DNA of 64,000 bases, taken from the NCBI GenBank assembly GCA_019056785.1, contig DXJV01000005.1:20716-84715 (forward strand), in the 5' to 3' direction. Below the pieces are notes generated by a model. That model searched no databases. It worked only from the letters and a program-made list of their open reading frames with translations, and was not told the origin of the DNA. A program made the translations under genes and the position numbers. Source of the stretch: Candidatus Heimdallarchaeota archaeon. GTDB lineage: Archaea > Asgardarchaeota > Heimdallarchaeia > JABLTI01. Position 1 is the first letter of the stretch. Each line of letters opens with the position of its first letter. Positions 28,226 through 36,914 of this stretch are shown piece after piece.

Positions 28226-30112
28226 TTATTCCTCTGTTTGCAACTTTTCTCCATTTAAATCCTTTTCTTGGTTTTTGAACTGAAGCTGATACAAGCGGTA
28301 ATATTCTCCTTTTCTTGCGAGAAGCTCAGCATTTGTGCCTTCTTCGACAATTTTCCCATCCTTAAGAACTATGATCCGGTCAGCATTTCTGACTGTAGAA
28401 AGTCGGTGGGCAATAATAAATGAGGTTCTCCCTGAAAGGAGTTTAGTTAAAGCTTTCTTAATGAGTAATTCTGTATATGCATCAACTGAAGAGGTTGCTT
28501 CATCCAAAATGAGGATTTTCGGGTTGGGGAGTAAAGCTCTAGCAAAGGAGATTAATTGTCGTTGACCAAGGGATAGTTTGCTTCCTCGCTCGCCGACTTC
28601 TGTTTCATATCCTTTTGGTAGCCGTGAGATGAATTCGTGGGCATTTACTTTTGTTGCCGTCTCAATTACCTCGTCCATACTGACATCTTTTTGATTGAAG
28701 ATAATGTTCTCTGCTATTGTCCCTGAAAAAAGATAGGGGTCTTGTAAAACAATGCCTAACTGTCTGTGGAGTGATTTATGAGTGACGTCTTGTATATTAT
28801 GCCCATCAATAGTAATTCTCCCCTTTTGAATTTCGTAAAACCTTGCAAGCAGGTTAACAATCGTTGTTTTTCCGGAGCCTGTCGGTCCAACAATCGCCAA
28901 CGATTCACCGGGTTGCACTTCTAAATTAAAGTCTTCCAATACAGGCTCCCCTTCTTTGTAACTAAAATTGACTCCTTCGAATTTCACTTTCCCTTGAATT
29001 TCAGGCATATCATAGGCTGTGGGTTTCTCCACAACATCAGAGTTGCTGTGATTTAAATCATATACCCGTTCTGTTGCAGCCATTGTTGACTGAAATGTGT
29101 TGTAAAACATCGTCAAGTTCAAAACGGGCCTGAAGAAATTCCCGACATACTGTGTAAAAGCTATTGCGGTTCCCAAAGGAATGGCAAATAATATCCCGAC
29201 AGAACCATAAATAGTTGTGTAGCCTGCATAGAAGTAAACGAATCCGACGACAGCTGTTGCTAAGAAGTTAAAGAGTGGAAAAGTTGTGGCAAAAACACCA
29301 ATAGCTTTCATATTTGCTTGCCGGTTCTCTTCATTAATCGATGCAAATTCCTGGATGTTTTTTTGCTCTCTTGAAAATGATTTGGAAATTTTAACGCCGG
29401 AAATGCTCTCTGAGAGGTTGGCAGTGACGGTGGCAATTGTTTTCCTTGTTCGGCGATAGGCCTTTCGTGCTCGTCGTTTGAAGAAATAACTGATTAGTAA
29501 TGTGATTGGAATCGATAAGAACATACACCATAGGGCTAAACGCCAGTCCAGTACGAAGAGCACAATGGAAATTCCAATTAGAGTAATAAAGTCAATTAAG
29601 GAAGTAATTATCCCTCCACTCACTAATTCATTGATTTTATCGCAGTCATTGGTGACTTTGGAAATCAGTCGCCCTGCTTCTTGGTTATCGAAGAATTTCA
29701 TTGAAAGACTTTGCATATGTCGGAAAGTGTCAGTACGAATCTTTTTTACAGTATTATAGCCTATCTTATAGAGTAAAATCGTTCTGAAAATTTGCACGAC
29801 TGCTGTCAGAATTGTTGTTCCGAGGAGTGCAAGTGTCAAGATTAACAAAAGTCTCTTTAATTCTGCAATAGTACTAGTGGCGTTTTTAAATACGTTATCA
29901 ATAATGAATTTCATGATAAGGGGCGATACAAGGTCCAGTACCGAACTAAAAGCAACCAGTAACAGCGCAACGATTGCTAATCCTTTATATTCACCGAAGA
30001 TAAAACTTAGAATCCATTTTGCAAGTGTCCAATCACTTGTTACTTTCAAACGTTTCTTCTCTTCATCATCTTCTATTAATGCACTAAAGTGTCCGCCTCG
30101 ATGCCAGCCCAA
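28226..30112 (-). CDS. Heterodimeric ABC exporter, subunit with catalytic Walker B
   Basis: Type IV ABC exporter half, 628 residues: six-helix membrane domain (about 35-330) then ATPase. Walker A GPTGSGKTT, Walker B ILILDEATSSVD with catalytic Glu, and switch His in IIAHRLST are intact, but the signature is LSLGQRQ rather than LSGGQ. In heterodimers of the TM287/288 type the altered signature faces the partner's degenerate nucleotide site, and that partner is encoded immediately upstream. Start is TTG 30112 with GGAGG about 11 bases before it, next to the stop of the upstream gene (1-bp gap). Exports drugs, lipids or peptides; substrate unknown. Confidence 0.9.
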   Translation of the reverse strand: MGWHRGGHFSALIEDDEEKKRLKVTSDWTLAKWILSFIFGEYKGLAIVALLLVAFSSVLDLVSPLIMKFIIDNVFKNATSTIAELKRLLLILTLALLGTTILTAVVQIFRTILLYKIGYNTVKKIRTDTFRHMQSLSMKFFDNQEAGRLISKVTNDCDKINELVSGGIITSLIDFITLIGISIVLFVLDWRLALWCMFLSIPITLLISYFFKRRARKAYRRTRKTIATVTANLSESISGVKISKSFSREQKNIQEFASINEENRQANMKAIGVFATTFPLFNFLATAVVGFVYFYAGYTTIYGSVGILFAIPLGTAIAFTQYVGNFFRPVLNLTMFYNTFQSTMAATERVYDLNHSNSDVVEKPTAYDMPEIQGKVKFEGVNFSYKEGEPVLEDFNLEVQPGESLAIVGPTGSGKTTIVNLLARFYEIQKGRITIDGHNIQDVTHKSLHRQLGIVLQDPYLFSGTIAENIIFNQKDVSMDEVIETATKVNAHEFISRLPKGYETEVGERGSKLSLGQRQLISFARALLPNPKILILDEATSSVDAYTELLIKKALTKLLSGRTSFIIAHRLSTVRNADRIIVLKDGKIVEEGTNAELLARKGEYYRLYQLQFKNQEKDLNGEKLQTEE

Positions 30113-30113
30113 T

Positions 30114-31940
30114 TTATTTTCGCCCTCCTGCTATTTCTTTTGCTGTTGTTGTTTTGCTGCTTGTTTCTTGTAGCGGTTCTTTAATTGGTCCAAATTCCTG
30201 TTCAATTAATTGTGTTTCGTAGAGATACTTGTACAATCCTTCTTTTGCCATCAGTTCTTCATGTGTACCTGCCTCAATTATTCGCCCTTTATCCATCACA
30301 ATTATTTTTGTTGCGAATTTAATTGTTGAGAGCCTTTGAGTTATTATCAGCGTGGTTCGGTTTTTGATCAATTCATTTATTGCCTTTTGGAATTGATATT
30401 CGGTTTCAAAATCCAAAGCACTCGAGGAGTCATCCATGATTAATATTGGGGTGTTTAATAACAAGGCACGAGCAATAGTCAGTCTTTGTTTTTGCCCGCC
30501 ACTTAATGTCACTCCTCGCTCACCAACAATAGTATCATAGCCATTCGGAAAGCTCATAATGAAATCATGTGCTTGAGCAATTTTGGCAGCGCGAATGATC
30601 TCTTCTTCTGTGGCATCTGGTTTGCCAAAAGCAATGTTCTCCCGGATAGTTTTGGCGAAGAGAAAAGCTTCTTGTTGAACAATAGAAATTTGCTGTCGTA
30701 AAGTTTCCACAAGCACATCACGAATGTCTATGCCGTCTATTTTTATCACTCCTTCTTGAGGGTCGTAAAACCTAGGGACCAAGCTAACAATTGTACTCTT
30801 CCCCGAACCCGTTGTTCCTAAGAAGGCAACTATTTCGCCCGGTTTAATCTCTAAATTAATGTTTTTCAGTACTGGGGGATTTCCTTCCACATAACTAAAA
30901 GTAACATGTTGAAAAGAGATTGCTCCTTTGATCTCTGGCATGGGTATTGCCTCGGGCTTATTTTGGATTTTCTTTTCCATGTCAATAATCTCAAAAATTC
31001 TGTTCAGAGAGGCACTCCCTTCTTGGAAATGGAGGATTGCAAAGGACATAAAACGCGTGGGCATTTGGAGCATGATAAGATAGCTGTTGATAGCGATAAG
31101 CCGTCCAATGTCCATATCTCCACCAAGGATAATCATTCTCCCTCCGACAAAGAGCAAGAGAAATGACCCTATACCCAATATGAGTGGAAACATGGTTGTT
31201 AGAAAAGCTCGTAAACGAGCCATTTGCATGTTCATTTGCAAGTAGCGCTCATTTTCGCGCTCAAATTTATCGAACTCATAATCCTCTGCTGCAAAAGCCC
31301 GGACGACACTGGCGCCATATACATTCTCAGCGAGAACAGAATTCATATCACCAAATTTGTTTTGAATTTTGCGCATTAATGGTCGGATCTTTCTTGCATA
31401 TGTAAACATGATTATAAACAATACCGGCGCCAGGGCTGTGAGAATCAGCATTAATTTCCAATCCATCAAGCCAACCATAACAAAAATACCCAGATACAAA
31501 CAAATGGAGCGTAAAAAAATCCGCATGCCGATACTTAAAAGCCTTCGAATTGCTTCAATGTCACTTGTTCCTCTCGAGATTAATTGCCCCGTTTCGATCC
31601 TGTCGAAAAAGTCGATGGATTGTTTCTGAATTTTCGCATAAAGAGTATTTCGAATGTCATAGATGACTGATTGTGAAACATATTCATTGATATATCGCTG
31701 AAGGAAGCGAAAAATCGACGCAAAAAAGCCAATCCCGATATATACCGGCACCCAAAGTTTCAAAGCATGAAGCTGGGTTGTGAAATCGCCTGACTCGAAA
31801 ATTAGATTAATGATGTTTTTCGCCACCCAAGGCGTTAAAAGCGTAAAGATTGAATCGAGCATTGCAGCAAAAATAACAACTACTAATGCGAACCAAGTTT
31901 TTCGTGTCATGTGATGGAATAGTCGGAAAATTGGGTGCAT
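30114..31940 (-). CDS. Heterodimeric ABC exporter, subunit with degenerate ATP site
   Basis: Partner of the downstream exporter half, 608 residues with six membrane helices and an ATPase domain. Walker A GTTGSGKST and signature LSGGQKQR are normal, but Walker B ends ILIMDDSSSALD, with Asp for the catalytic Glu, and the switch reads IITQRLST with Gln for His. Both changes are the hallmarks of the non-hydrolysing site in heterodimeric exporters. The gene is first in the group; a TTTATAAA box at 31985-31992 lies about 45 bp upstream of its ATG. Confidence 0.9.
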   Translation of the reverse strand: MHPIFRLFHHMTRKTWFALVVVIFAAMLDSIFTLLTPWVAKNIINLIFESGDFTTQLHALKLWVPVYIGIGFFASIFRFLQRYINEYVSQSVIYDIRNTLYAKIQKQSIDFFDRIETGQLISRGTSDIEAIRRLLSIGMRIFLRSICLYLGIFVMVGLMDWKLMLILTALAPVLFIIMFTYARKIRPLMRKIQNKFGDMNSVLAENVYGASVVRAFAAEDYEFDKFERENERYLQMNMQMARLRAFLTTMFPLILGIGSFLLLFVGGRMIILGGDMDIGRLIAINSYLIMLQMPTRFMSFAILHFQEGSASLNRIFEIIDMEKKIQNKPEAIPMPEIKGAISFQHVTFSYVEGNPPVLKNINLEIKPGEIVAFLGTTGSGKSTIVSLVPRFYDPQEGVIKIDGIDIRDVLVETLRQQISIVQQEAFLFAKTIRENIAFGKPDATEEEIIRAAKIAQAHDFIMSFPNGYDTIVGERGVTLSGGQKQRLTIARALLLNTPILIMDDSSSALDFETEYQFQKAINELIKNRTTLIITQRLSTIKFATKIIVMDKGRIIEAGTHEELMAKEGLYKYLYETQLIEQEFGPIKEPLQETSSKTTTAKEIAGGRK

Positions 31941-31984
31941 GTTCTTCTTCTCACAATTTTTCTTACTGTAATACTACCCTTTCC

Positions 31985-31992
31985 TTTATAAA
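31985..31992 (-). promoter_or_regulatory. Probable TATA box of the ABC exporter operon
   Basis: TTTATAAA, a perfect archaeal box A, sits 45 bp before the ATG of the exporter gene in the gap shared with the HEAT-repeat gene. The sequence is its own reverse complement, so direction is taken from gene position. A transcript start near 31960 would give a leader of about 20 bases. Confidence 0.45.
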
Positions 31993-32046
31993 ATTATTTT
32001 GACTGAATTAATTATTAAAAATAAAATGAACGTTTCAAACACCTTT

Positions 32047-33087
32047 TTAATTTTCACGAAGCTTCTGCAATGCTTGGTAAGCTGCTTCAGAAACAATCTT
32101 GTAGTTGCTTTTTTTGGCACTTTTTAATGCTTCTTTAACAGATGGGTCGCCAATTTTTCCCAAGGAAAGAATAATCTCTCGACGAACGAAGGGGTTTGTA
32201 TCGGTTCCTAATATTTCAACTAAATTTGGCACAGTACGCTGATCAGTCAATTTTCCCAACGCTTCTGCACACACTCGCCGGACAATGTAGGATTGGTCTC
32301 GCAATAAGGTCCGGCTGAGAATACGGACTGCTATGTCCTTTATTTTTTCAAATCCTTCGATCTCTTCTTTTCTACTTAAATGGTGTTGTAAGATATTACC
32401 GATAGCAAAAACGATTTCTCTTTTCGCAAGTTCAAAGGATTCTTTTTCGAGGGCTCTACAAAGGACTTGGATAGATTCAATAGCTTTTATTCGATGGAGT
32501 GCCCATGCTGCAAGCATTCTATTTGTGGCGGTTGTGTCTTGTTGCAAGGTTTTTTCAAGAGCTACTCTCGCCGGTCGGACTTGAACTTTCCCCAGAAGCC
32601 AAATAACTGCACGCCGAATCATTTGAGACCTGCTAGATGTCAGTAGTTTTAACAATTGATCGAGGATCGATTTGAAATTATAATTTTGGAGCCCAATTAT
32701 CGCCCAATACTTAACCTCTTCACTAGTATCATTTAAGGCTTTCAAGAGGATTTGATAAGCTTCTTTTGTTTGTAATTTTCCGGCAATCCAAATGGCTCGT
32801 GCGCGTAAATAACGATGTTCAGAAGTGTCAAAAAAAAGGTGTTTAACAATCTCAAATAATTGTCTGTCTTGTTTATCGAATAAAAGAAGGAGTGCCAGTT
32901 CACAAACGATATAGTCAGGGTCCTTGTTAATAATTGTCTTTAAAAGGTCATTAACTTCTGGTGTTTGCATATCTTTTAAGTAGAGAACTGCATTAAATCG
33001 TTCAAAGGGATTTGTTGATTGTAATTGTAGTTTGATCTGTTGTAAAGTTAGTTGTTCTGGTGGCTTTTCGGCGTTTAAATCTGTCAT
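32047..33087 (-). CDS. HEAT-repeat protein (PBS-lyase type)
   Basis: 346 residues composed of about eight to nine 30-35-residue helical pairs of the HEAT type found in phycobilisome-lyase-like proteins: VRPARVALEKTLQQD, NRMLAAWALHRIK, IVRRVCAEALGKLTDQRTVP and FVRREIILSLGKIGDPSVKE show the D-P/R-x-A-AxALGxx pattern. No catalytic residues or membrane segments. Such proteins serve as binding platforms or regulators; partner unknown. Stand-alone between the ABC exporter and the inositol-phosphate synthase genes. Confidence 0.82.
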   Translation of the reverse strand: MTDLNAEKPPEQLTLQQIKLQLQSTNPFERFNAVLYLKDMQTPEVNDLLKTIINKDPDYIVCELALLLLFDKQDRQLFEIVKHLFFDTSEHRYLRARAIWIAGKLQTKEAYQILLKALNDTSEEVKYWAIIGLQNYNFKSILDQLLKLLTSSRSQMIRRAVIWLLGKVQVRPARVALEKTLQQDTTATNRMLAAWALHRIKAIESIQVLCRALEKESFELAKREIVFAIGNILQHHLSRKEEIEGFEKIKDIAVRILSRTLLRDQSYIVRRVCAEALGKLTDQRTVPNLVEILGTDTNPFVRREIILSLGKIGDPSVKEALKSAKKSNYKIVSEAAYQALQKLREN

Positions 33088-33231
33088 TCAGCTTTCCCAT
33101 CATGTTGGATAAATAAAAGGCTGTTTAAATTTTTTTAAAAGATATGAAATAAAGTTTGGCAATGCAGCTTAAAAAAAAGGAAAAGTATTCCCCCAAGAAG
33201 GGGTAAATTATTTCTTTTGTTTTCTGTTTCT

Positions 33232-34470
33232 TTACTCTGTAATGATTTTTGCTTGCATCTTTGAAAGCTCGATTTTTCTTCCTTCATGAACCCAATCGGT
33301 GAAAATTTGATATTGTTTAAAGGTATCACCGATGATGTCATCAATTGGGTGTTTGAAGAAGAAAGCCAATTCATGAATAGCGCCAAATTCACCTCTGGAT
33401 TTAGCGAATAAAAGGCATCGAGCGATATCGATTGCTATTGGTGCTGCTAAAATAGAGTCAATTCCATGCCATGTGAATTGCAACGCCATTTTCGTTCCAA
33501 GAAATCCGCGATATGAGATATAGTCCCAAGCAACTTTGTGGTCAACTAGGGGTGGGAAATATTTGATTTCCGTAATAGAGAATGGAGAATAACCAATACT
33601 ACTTGAGATTGCTTTGTCTTTGCTTTCGATCTTGCTTTCTTTGTTCTTATCTTTGCTTAGTGTTACACCATCGTCGTCCCCGAGGATGTTGAACCCAGCC
33701 CAACCAAGGATCTTGAGATTCCTCATTTTGAACATTGGTGCGAGCGTTGTTTTCATCAGCGTTTCGCCTGTCTTTCCATCATCGCCCATATGGGGCACTT
33801 TGTTTTTGATGGCTAATTCACGAATTGCCGGAACAGTTGCTCCATGTGATGGTGTGAAATTTCCGTAAGGTATTTTCAGCTTCAATGCGGCATAGGCATA
33901 GAGCATGCTTGCAGTTACTTTTTCGACTTTATTTTCGTCGATTAATCCTTCAAAGGCATCTAGCGATTGATGCTCTTCACTGAGTGGTATGTGCTGTTCT
34001 GTTGATGCAACATTCATCATGACGACTTCGCCATTTTTGTTCTTAAAACTCTCAAAGTCCTTCATCAATTGTCCTACTATCTCAGGGAGTGTTAAGCCAT
34101 CAGCCTCGAGTGTTTGCAGGTTGCCAAGAGCCTGTACACCTGGTCCACAATTAATTGCCGTCCCTTTTTTAGCATAAACCTTCGAAAGCTCATTTTTAGC
34201 AGCATCTAGATAATGTCTTTGAAAATGATAGTTTTCTTCCCAAATCTTTTCTGAAGCTTGAAATGCGTTCTTGTCCAAAAAACGCACTTCTGTACCTCCA
34301 AGTTTGATGTCATCTAAGGGAAACTTACTTCGAATGGGATCGCATTCGGGACTTTCTGTGACTATTCCTGCTTGTACTCGTGGCGCAGCACCCTTCTTAA
34401 TAGCAGCAAGTCCTGTCAAAGTTGTGGTTGCGACTGCACCATAAGCACCGATAAACCAAATTCCAGTCAT
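33232..34470 (-). CDS. ino1: Myo-inositol-1-phosphate synthase
   Basis: Converts glucose 6-phosphate to inositol phosphate with NAD, feeding inositol lipids (archaetidylinositol) or solutes. The 412 residues start with the Rossmann motif WFIGAYGAVATTTLTGL and contain the family blocks GDDGKTGETLMKTTLAPMF, GWAGFNILGDDDG (NAD and catalytic lysine region) and KVAWDYISYRGFLGTKM. An upstream TTG at 34479 is in frame, but ATG 34470 has GTGAG at suitable distance and is preferred. A perfect 9-bp inverted repeat lies 25-44 bp upstream of the ATG. Confidence 0.92.
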   Translation of the reverse strand: MTGIWFIGAYGAVATTTLTGLAAIKKGAAPRVQAGIVTESPECDPIRSKFPLDDIKLGGTEVRFLDKNAFQASEKIWEENYHFQRHYLDAAKNELSKVYAKKGTAINCGPGVQALGNLQTLEADGLTLPEIVGQLMKDFESFKNKNGEVVMMNVASTEQHIPLSEEHQSLDAFEGLIDENKVEKVTASMLYAYAALKLKIPYGNFTPSHGATVPAIRELAIKNKVPHMGDDGKTGETLMKTTLAPMFKMRNLKILGWAGFNILGDDDGVTLSKDKNKESKIESKDKAISSSIGYSPFSITEIKYFPPLVDHKVAWDYISYRGFLGTKMALQFTWHGIDSILAAPIAIDIARCLLFAKSRGEFGAIHELAFFFKHPIDDIIGDTFKQYQIFTDWVHEGRKIELSKMQAKIITE

Positions 34471-34494
34471 TTCGATCAACTCACGTGAATCGTT

Positions 34495-34514
34495 TATTAT
34501 ATGGTCATATAATA
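34495..34514 (-). promoter_or_regulatory. Palindromic element overlapping the ino1 promoter
   Basis: Arms TATTATATG (34495-34503) and CATATAATA (34506-34514) are exact inverted repeats around a 2-base centre. The element sits 25 to 44 bp before the inositol-phosphate synthase ATG and contains TATA-like sequence on the minus strand, so it may be box A itself, an operator over it, or both. Confidence 0.5.
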
Positions 34515-34598
34515 TTTACTCTTTAAAATACTTTAGGTTTTAATTTAAAAAAGGTAATAAAAAAATTTTAAGAAAAAGTTAAAAGGAAAAATATGCGT

Positions 34599-35198
34599 TC
34601 AAGCCTTCATGGCTTTTAAATTCTCGAAAAGAACTCTTCCGGCTTCGGTTGCTTTTCCTTGTCTGTTTGGGATAACTAAAAGTAGTGCACCTGTTTTTTG
34701 CCCGATAGAGGCCGCAACTATTTTGTTTAGAAGCTGGTGTTCCATAAGCAAGTCCAGTGAATCTTCGTCTCGTGCACGGCTTGTGTCTAATTCCCGCCTC
34801 TTTTTAATCTCTTCAGCAGTAGTTTCGATTAAAACCAGTAGTTTCGGATGAAATGCCTCTGAGACCCAGGAAGGAATGCCTTGAAGAAAGCTCCCTATAC
34901 CGGTTTTAATAGTAAAATGGGTGTCTACTATAACCACTTTCCCTTTGGCTCTTTCAGCAATCTCTAAAGCAGCTTGGCGTTGAATCTCCTTTTGGGCTCT
35001 TGGTGGAAGCTTTCGCATAGCATCTCGGTGTTTTACATTATAGTTTTTTTCAGCAATTTCCATCATAACAGTTCCATAGATAATTACAGAGATGTCGAAA
35101 TTCTCTGCTCGTGCAATTTTTAATGCTTCATTAATTACAGTAGTCTTTCCTACCCCAGGTATGCCACCAACAATAGCAATATAGCTTTCGTTGTTCAT
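34599..35198 (-). CDS. adkA: Archaeal-type adenylate kinase
   Basis: Phosphoryl transfer between ATP and AMP. 199 residues starting AIVGGIPGVGKTTVINEAL, the P-loop of the archaeal AdkA family (distinct from bacterial Adk), with VDTHFTIKT and a lid-like RRELDTSRARDEDSLD region as in methanogen and Sulfolobus enzymes. The gene lies 15 bp downstream of a coiled-coil gene on the same strand and 128 bp upstream of ino1. In many archaea adkA sits with ribosomal and secY genes; here it does not. Confidence 0.92.
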   Translation of the reverse strand: MNNESYIAIVGGIPGVGKTTVINEALKIARAENFDISVIIYGTVMMEIAEKNYNVKHRDAMRKLPPRAQKEIQRQAALEIAERAKGKVVIVDTHFTIKTGIGSFLQGIPSWVSEAFHPKLLVLIETTAEEIKKRRELDTSRARDEDSLDLLMEHQLLNKIVAASIGQKTGALLLVIPNRQGKATEAGRVLFENLKAMKA

Positions 35199-35213
35199 TT
35201 TTCTACCTCAAAA

Positions 35214-36773
35214 TTAAAACATTAAATTGGTCAACAATTCGTTGATCTTTTTATATGTTCGTTTAGAAATGATGTTGTTCGTAAGCAGATATTCGAGTCC
35301 TTGTTTGACAGCCCCGGCAAATTCGCCTGTTGCAAGAAGATTTGTTGCTCGCAAGTTGTCAAAGGATTGTTTCAATTTCCTGTTAAATACCAATTCTTCT
35401 GCAAGTTTATCCGCAACCTCTTTGCCTCCGATCAGGGCGGAGTCTCGGTCGGCATTTGGATAATCAATTCGAGATCCTCCTCGTGGTTTAGTTAATGGTG
35501 GGATAACAAAATAACGGGTCTCTTTTTTATCTTGAAACCGAATTAAATAAAGAGAAAGCAAAATCGAGCGAGGAATGTTGCCGCTTATGGAAAAAGCTGA
35601 TTTATTTATCATTTCCTTGCGATTCTTGACAACGGCATCCATTTTTTTACAAAGCTCATCTGTATTTTGCTTAATCCTGTCTTTCATCTCTAGTAAATCC
35701 CCAAGAGAGCGGTCCCGTTGCATGCGAAGTTCGTCTAGTTCGTTTTCAGCATTGGCTTTCTTAACCTCATACTCAGTAATGGCTTTTTGTTTTCCCTCTT
35801 CAAAATTTTTCGTAATTTCATTCAAAGCCTTTGCAAGATTTTTCCGGTCATTTTCGAGAGTTTTAACTTTGTTAGCGATATTATCAATTTGCCCTTTGCT
35901 CTTGGACAAAAAAGATTGCATATTCTCACGGAATTTTGGTGTTTCAATAGAAGGGATGTCGTTTAATATTTTGCGTGCATGTTCTTGAATGGGATTGATC
36001 ATTCCTGTTAGACCAAGTGTACTGGATTCAAACTTCGAAAGCTCTCGAAAAATCGCTTGGTTAGCTTTTTCTAATTGAGAATCGATTATGTCATCTAAAC
36101 GCTCTTTGTAGCGTTCAATGCGTTCTTGAACCTCCTCTTGTTTGCTCTGGATTCTTGATGTAAATGTTCTTTCGATGTTCTCAATCTCCGAATTAATTTC
36201 TGCTAACCATTGGCGAGCGAGCTCTTGAAATCGTTCTTTAATTTCCGAGAACTGGGGGATTTCATTCAAATAGGTTATTACTTCAGCATTAATGCTATCC
36301 TCAAAACTGGGCAAAATCAATGGTTTGTCGATACGCCCTAATTCACTCGCAGTTTTTGCCAGAGTTATTGTGGATTTTGAGAAATTGTGATTAAAAAGTG
36401 GATAATTTTGTGTGTTTAAAATTAATGTATCATTTGCATCCTGTAAATTATTGGTAAAAGCTTTTAAAGTAGACGCATCTTGGACCGCTTTTAGATGGGC
36501 AATAACATTTGAAAGAGAAAGGTCATTAACTGATGTACCTCCACCATATATTCCAAGAGAATCGATAACCACAAGTCGTTGCTGCACAGAATCAAAATAA
36601 AGGCGCCAATAGAATTTCGATACTTGTGTTAAACGTTCTTTTGTCCGTTTAAAAAGTCCACCTTTTTTTATCTTATCACCAACCACTCCTATAACAAAAG
36701 CTAGTTCTGCTTCGAGAGGAATGTCTTTTCTATCTACAATAAAGGGAATAACTGTTTCCTCTTGGATACTCAT
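35214..36773 (-). CDS. Coiled-coil protein of unknown function
   Basis: 519 residues, not recognised. N-terminal globular part (about 1-150) with strands (FYWRLYFDSVQQRLVVIDSLG), a long Glu/Lys/Gln-rich helical middle (about 160-390) with heptad character, including QSKQEEVQERIERYKERLDD and KTLENDRKNLAKALNEI, and a C-terminal globular domain (about 395-519) containing LLSLYLIRFQDKKETRYFVIPPL and a helical end. No signal peptide, membrane span or nucleotide-binding motif. Located 15 bp before adkA. Could be a structural or membrane-remodelling-type protein, but there is no direct evidence. Confidence 0.6.
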   Translation of the reverse strand: MSIQEETVIPFIVDRKDIPLEAELAFVIGVVGDKIKKGGLFKRTKERLTQVSKFYWRLYFDSVQQRLVVIDSLGIYGGGTSVNDLSLSNVIAHLKAVQDASTLKAFTNNLQDANDTLILNTQNYPLFNHNFSKSTITLAKTASELGRIDKPLILPSFEDSINAEVITYLNEIPQFSEIKERFQELARQWLAEINSEIENIERTFTSRIQSKQEEVQERIERYKERLDDIIDSQLEKANQAIFRELSKFESSTLGLTGMINPIQEHARKILNDIPSIETPKFRENMQSFLSKSKGQIDNIANKVKTLENDRKNLAKALNEITKNFEEGKQKAITEYEVKKANAENELDELRMQRDRSLGDLLEMKDRIKQNTDELCKKMDAVVKNRKEMINKSAFSISGNIPRSILLSLYLIRFQDKKETRYFVIPPLTKPRGGSRIDYPNADRDSALIGGKEVADKLAEELVFNRKLKQSFDNLRATNLLATGEFAGAVKQGLEYLLTNNIISKRTYKKINELLTNLMF

Positions 36774-36914
36774 ATCAAATCACAACATCTTGATTATTGA
36801 ACTACTGCTTCAAAGATTCTTTTTAATTGTTCATTTAACGTACTTTTACAGCTATTTTAAAACTTAGGATAGAGCAAAAAGAACGCGTAAAAATTAATGT
36901 TGGGTTAATCTTTT

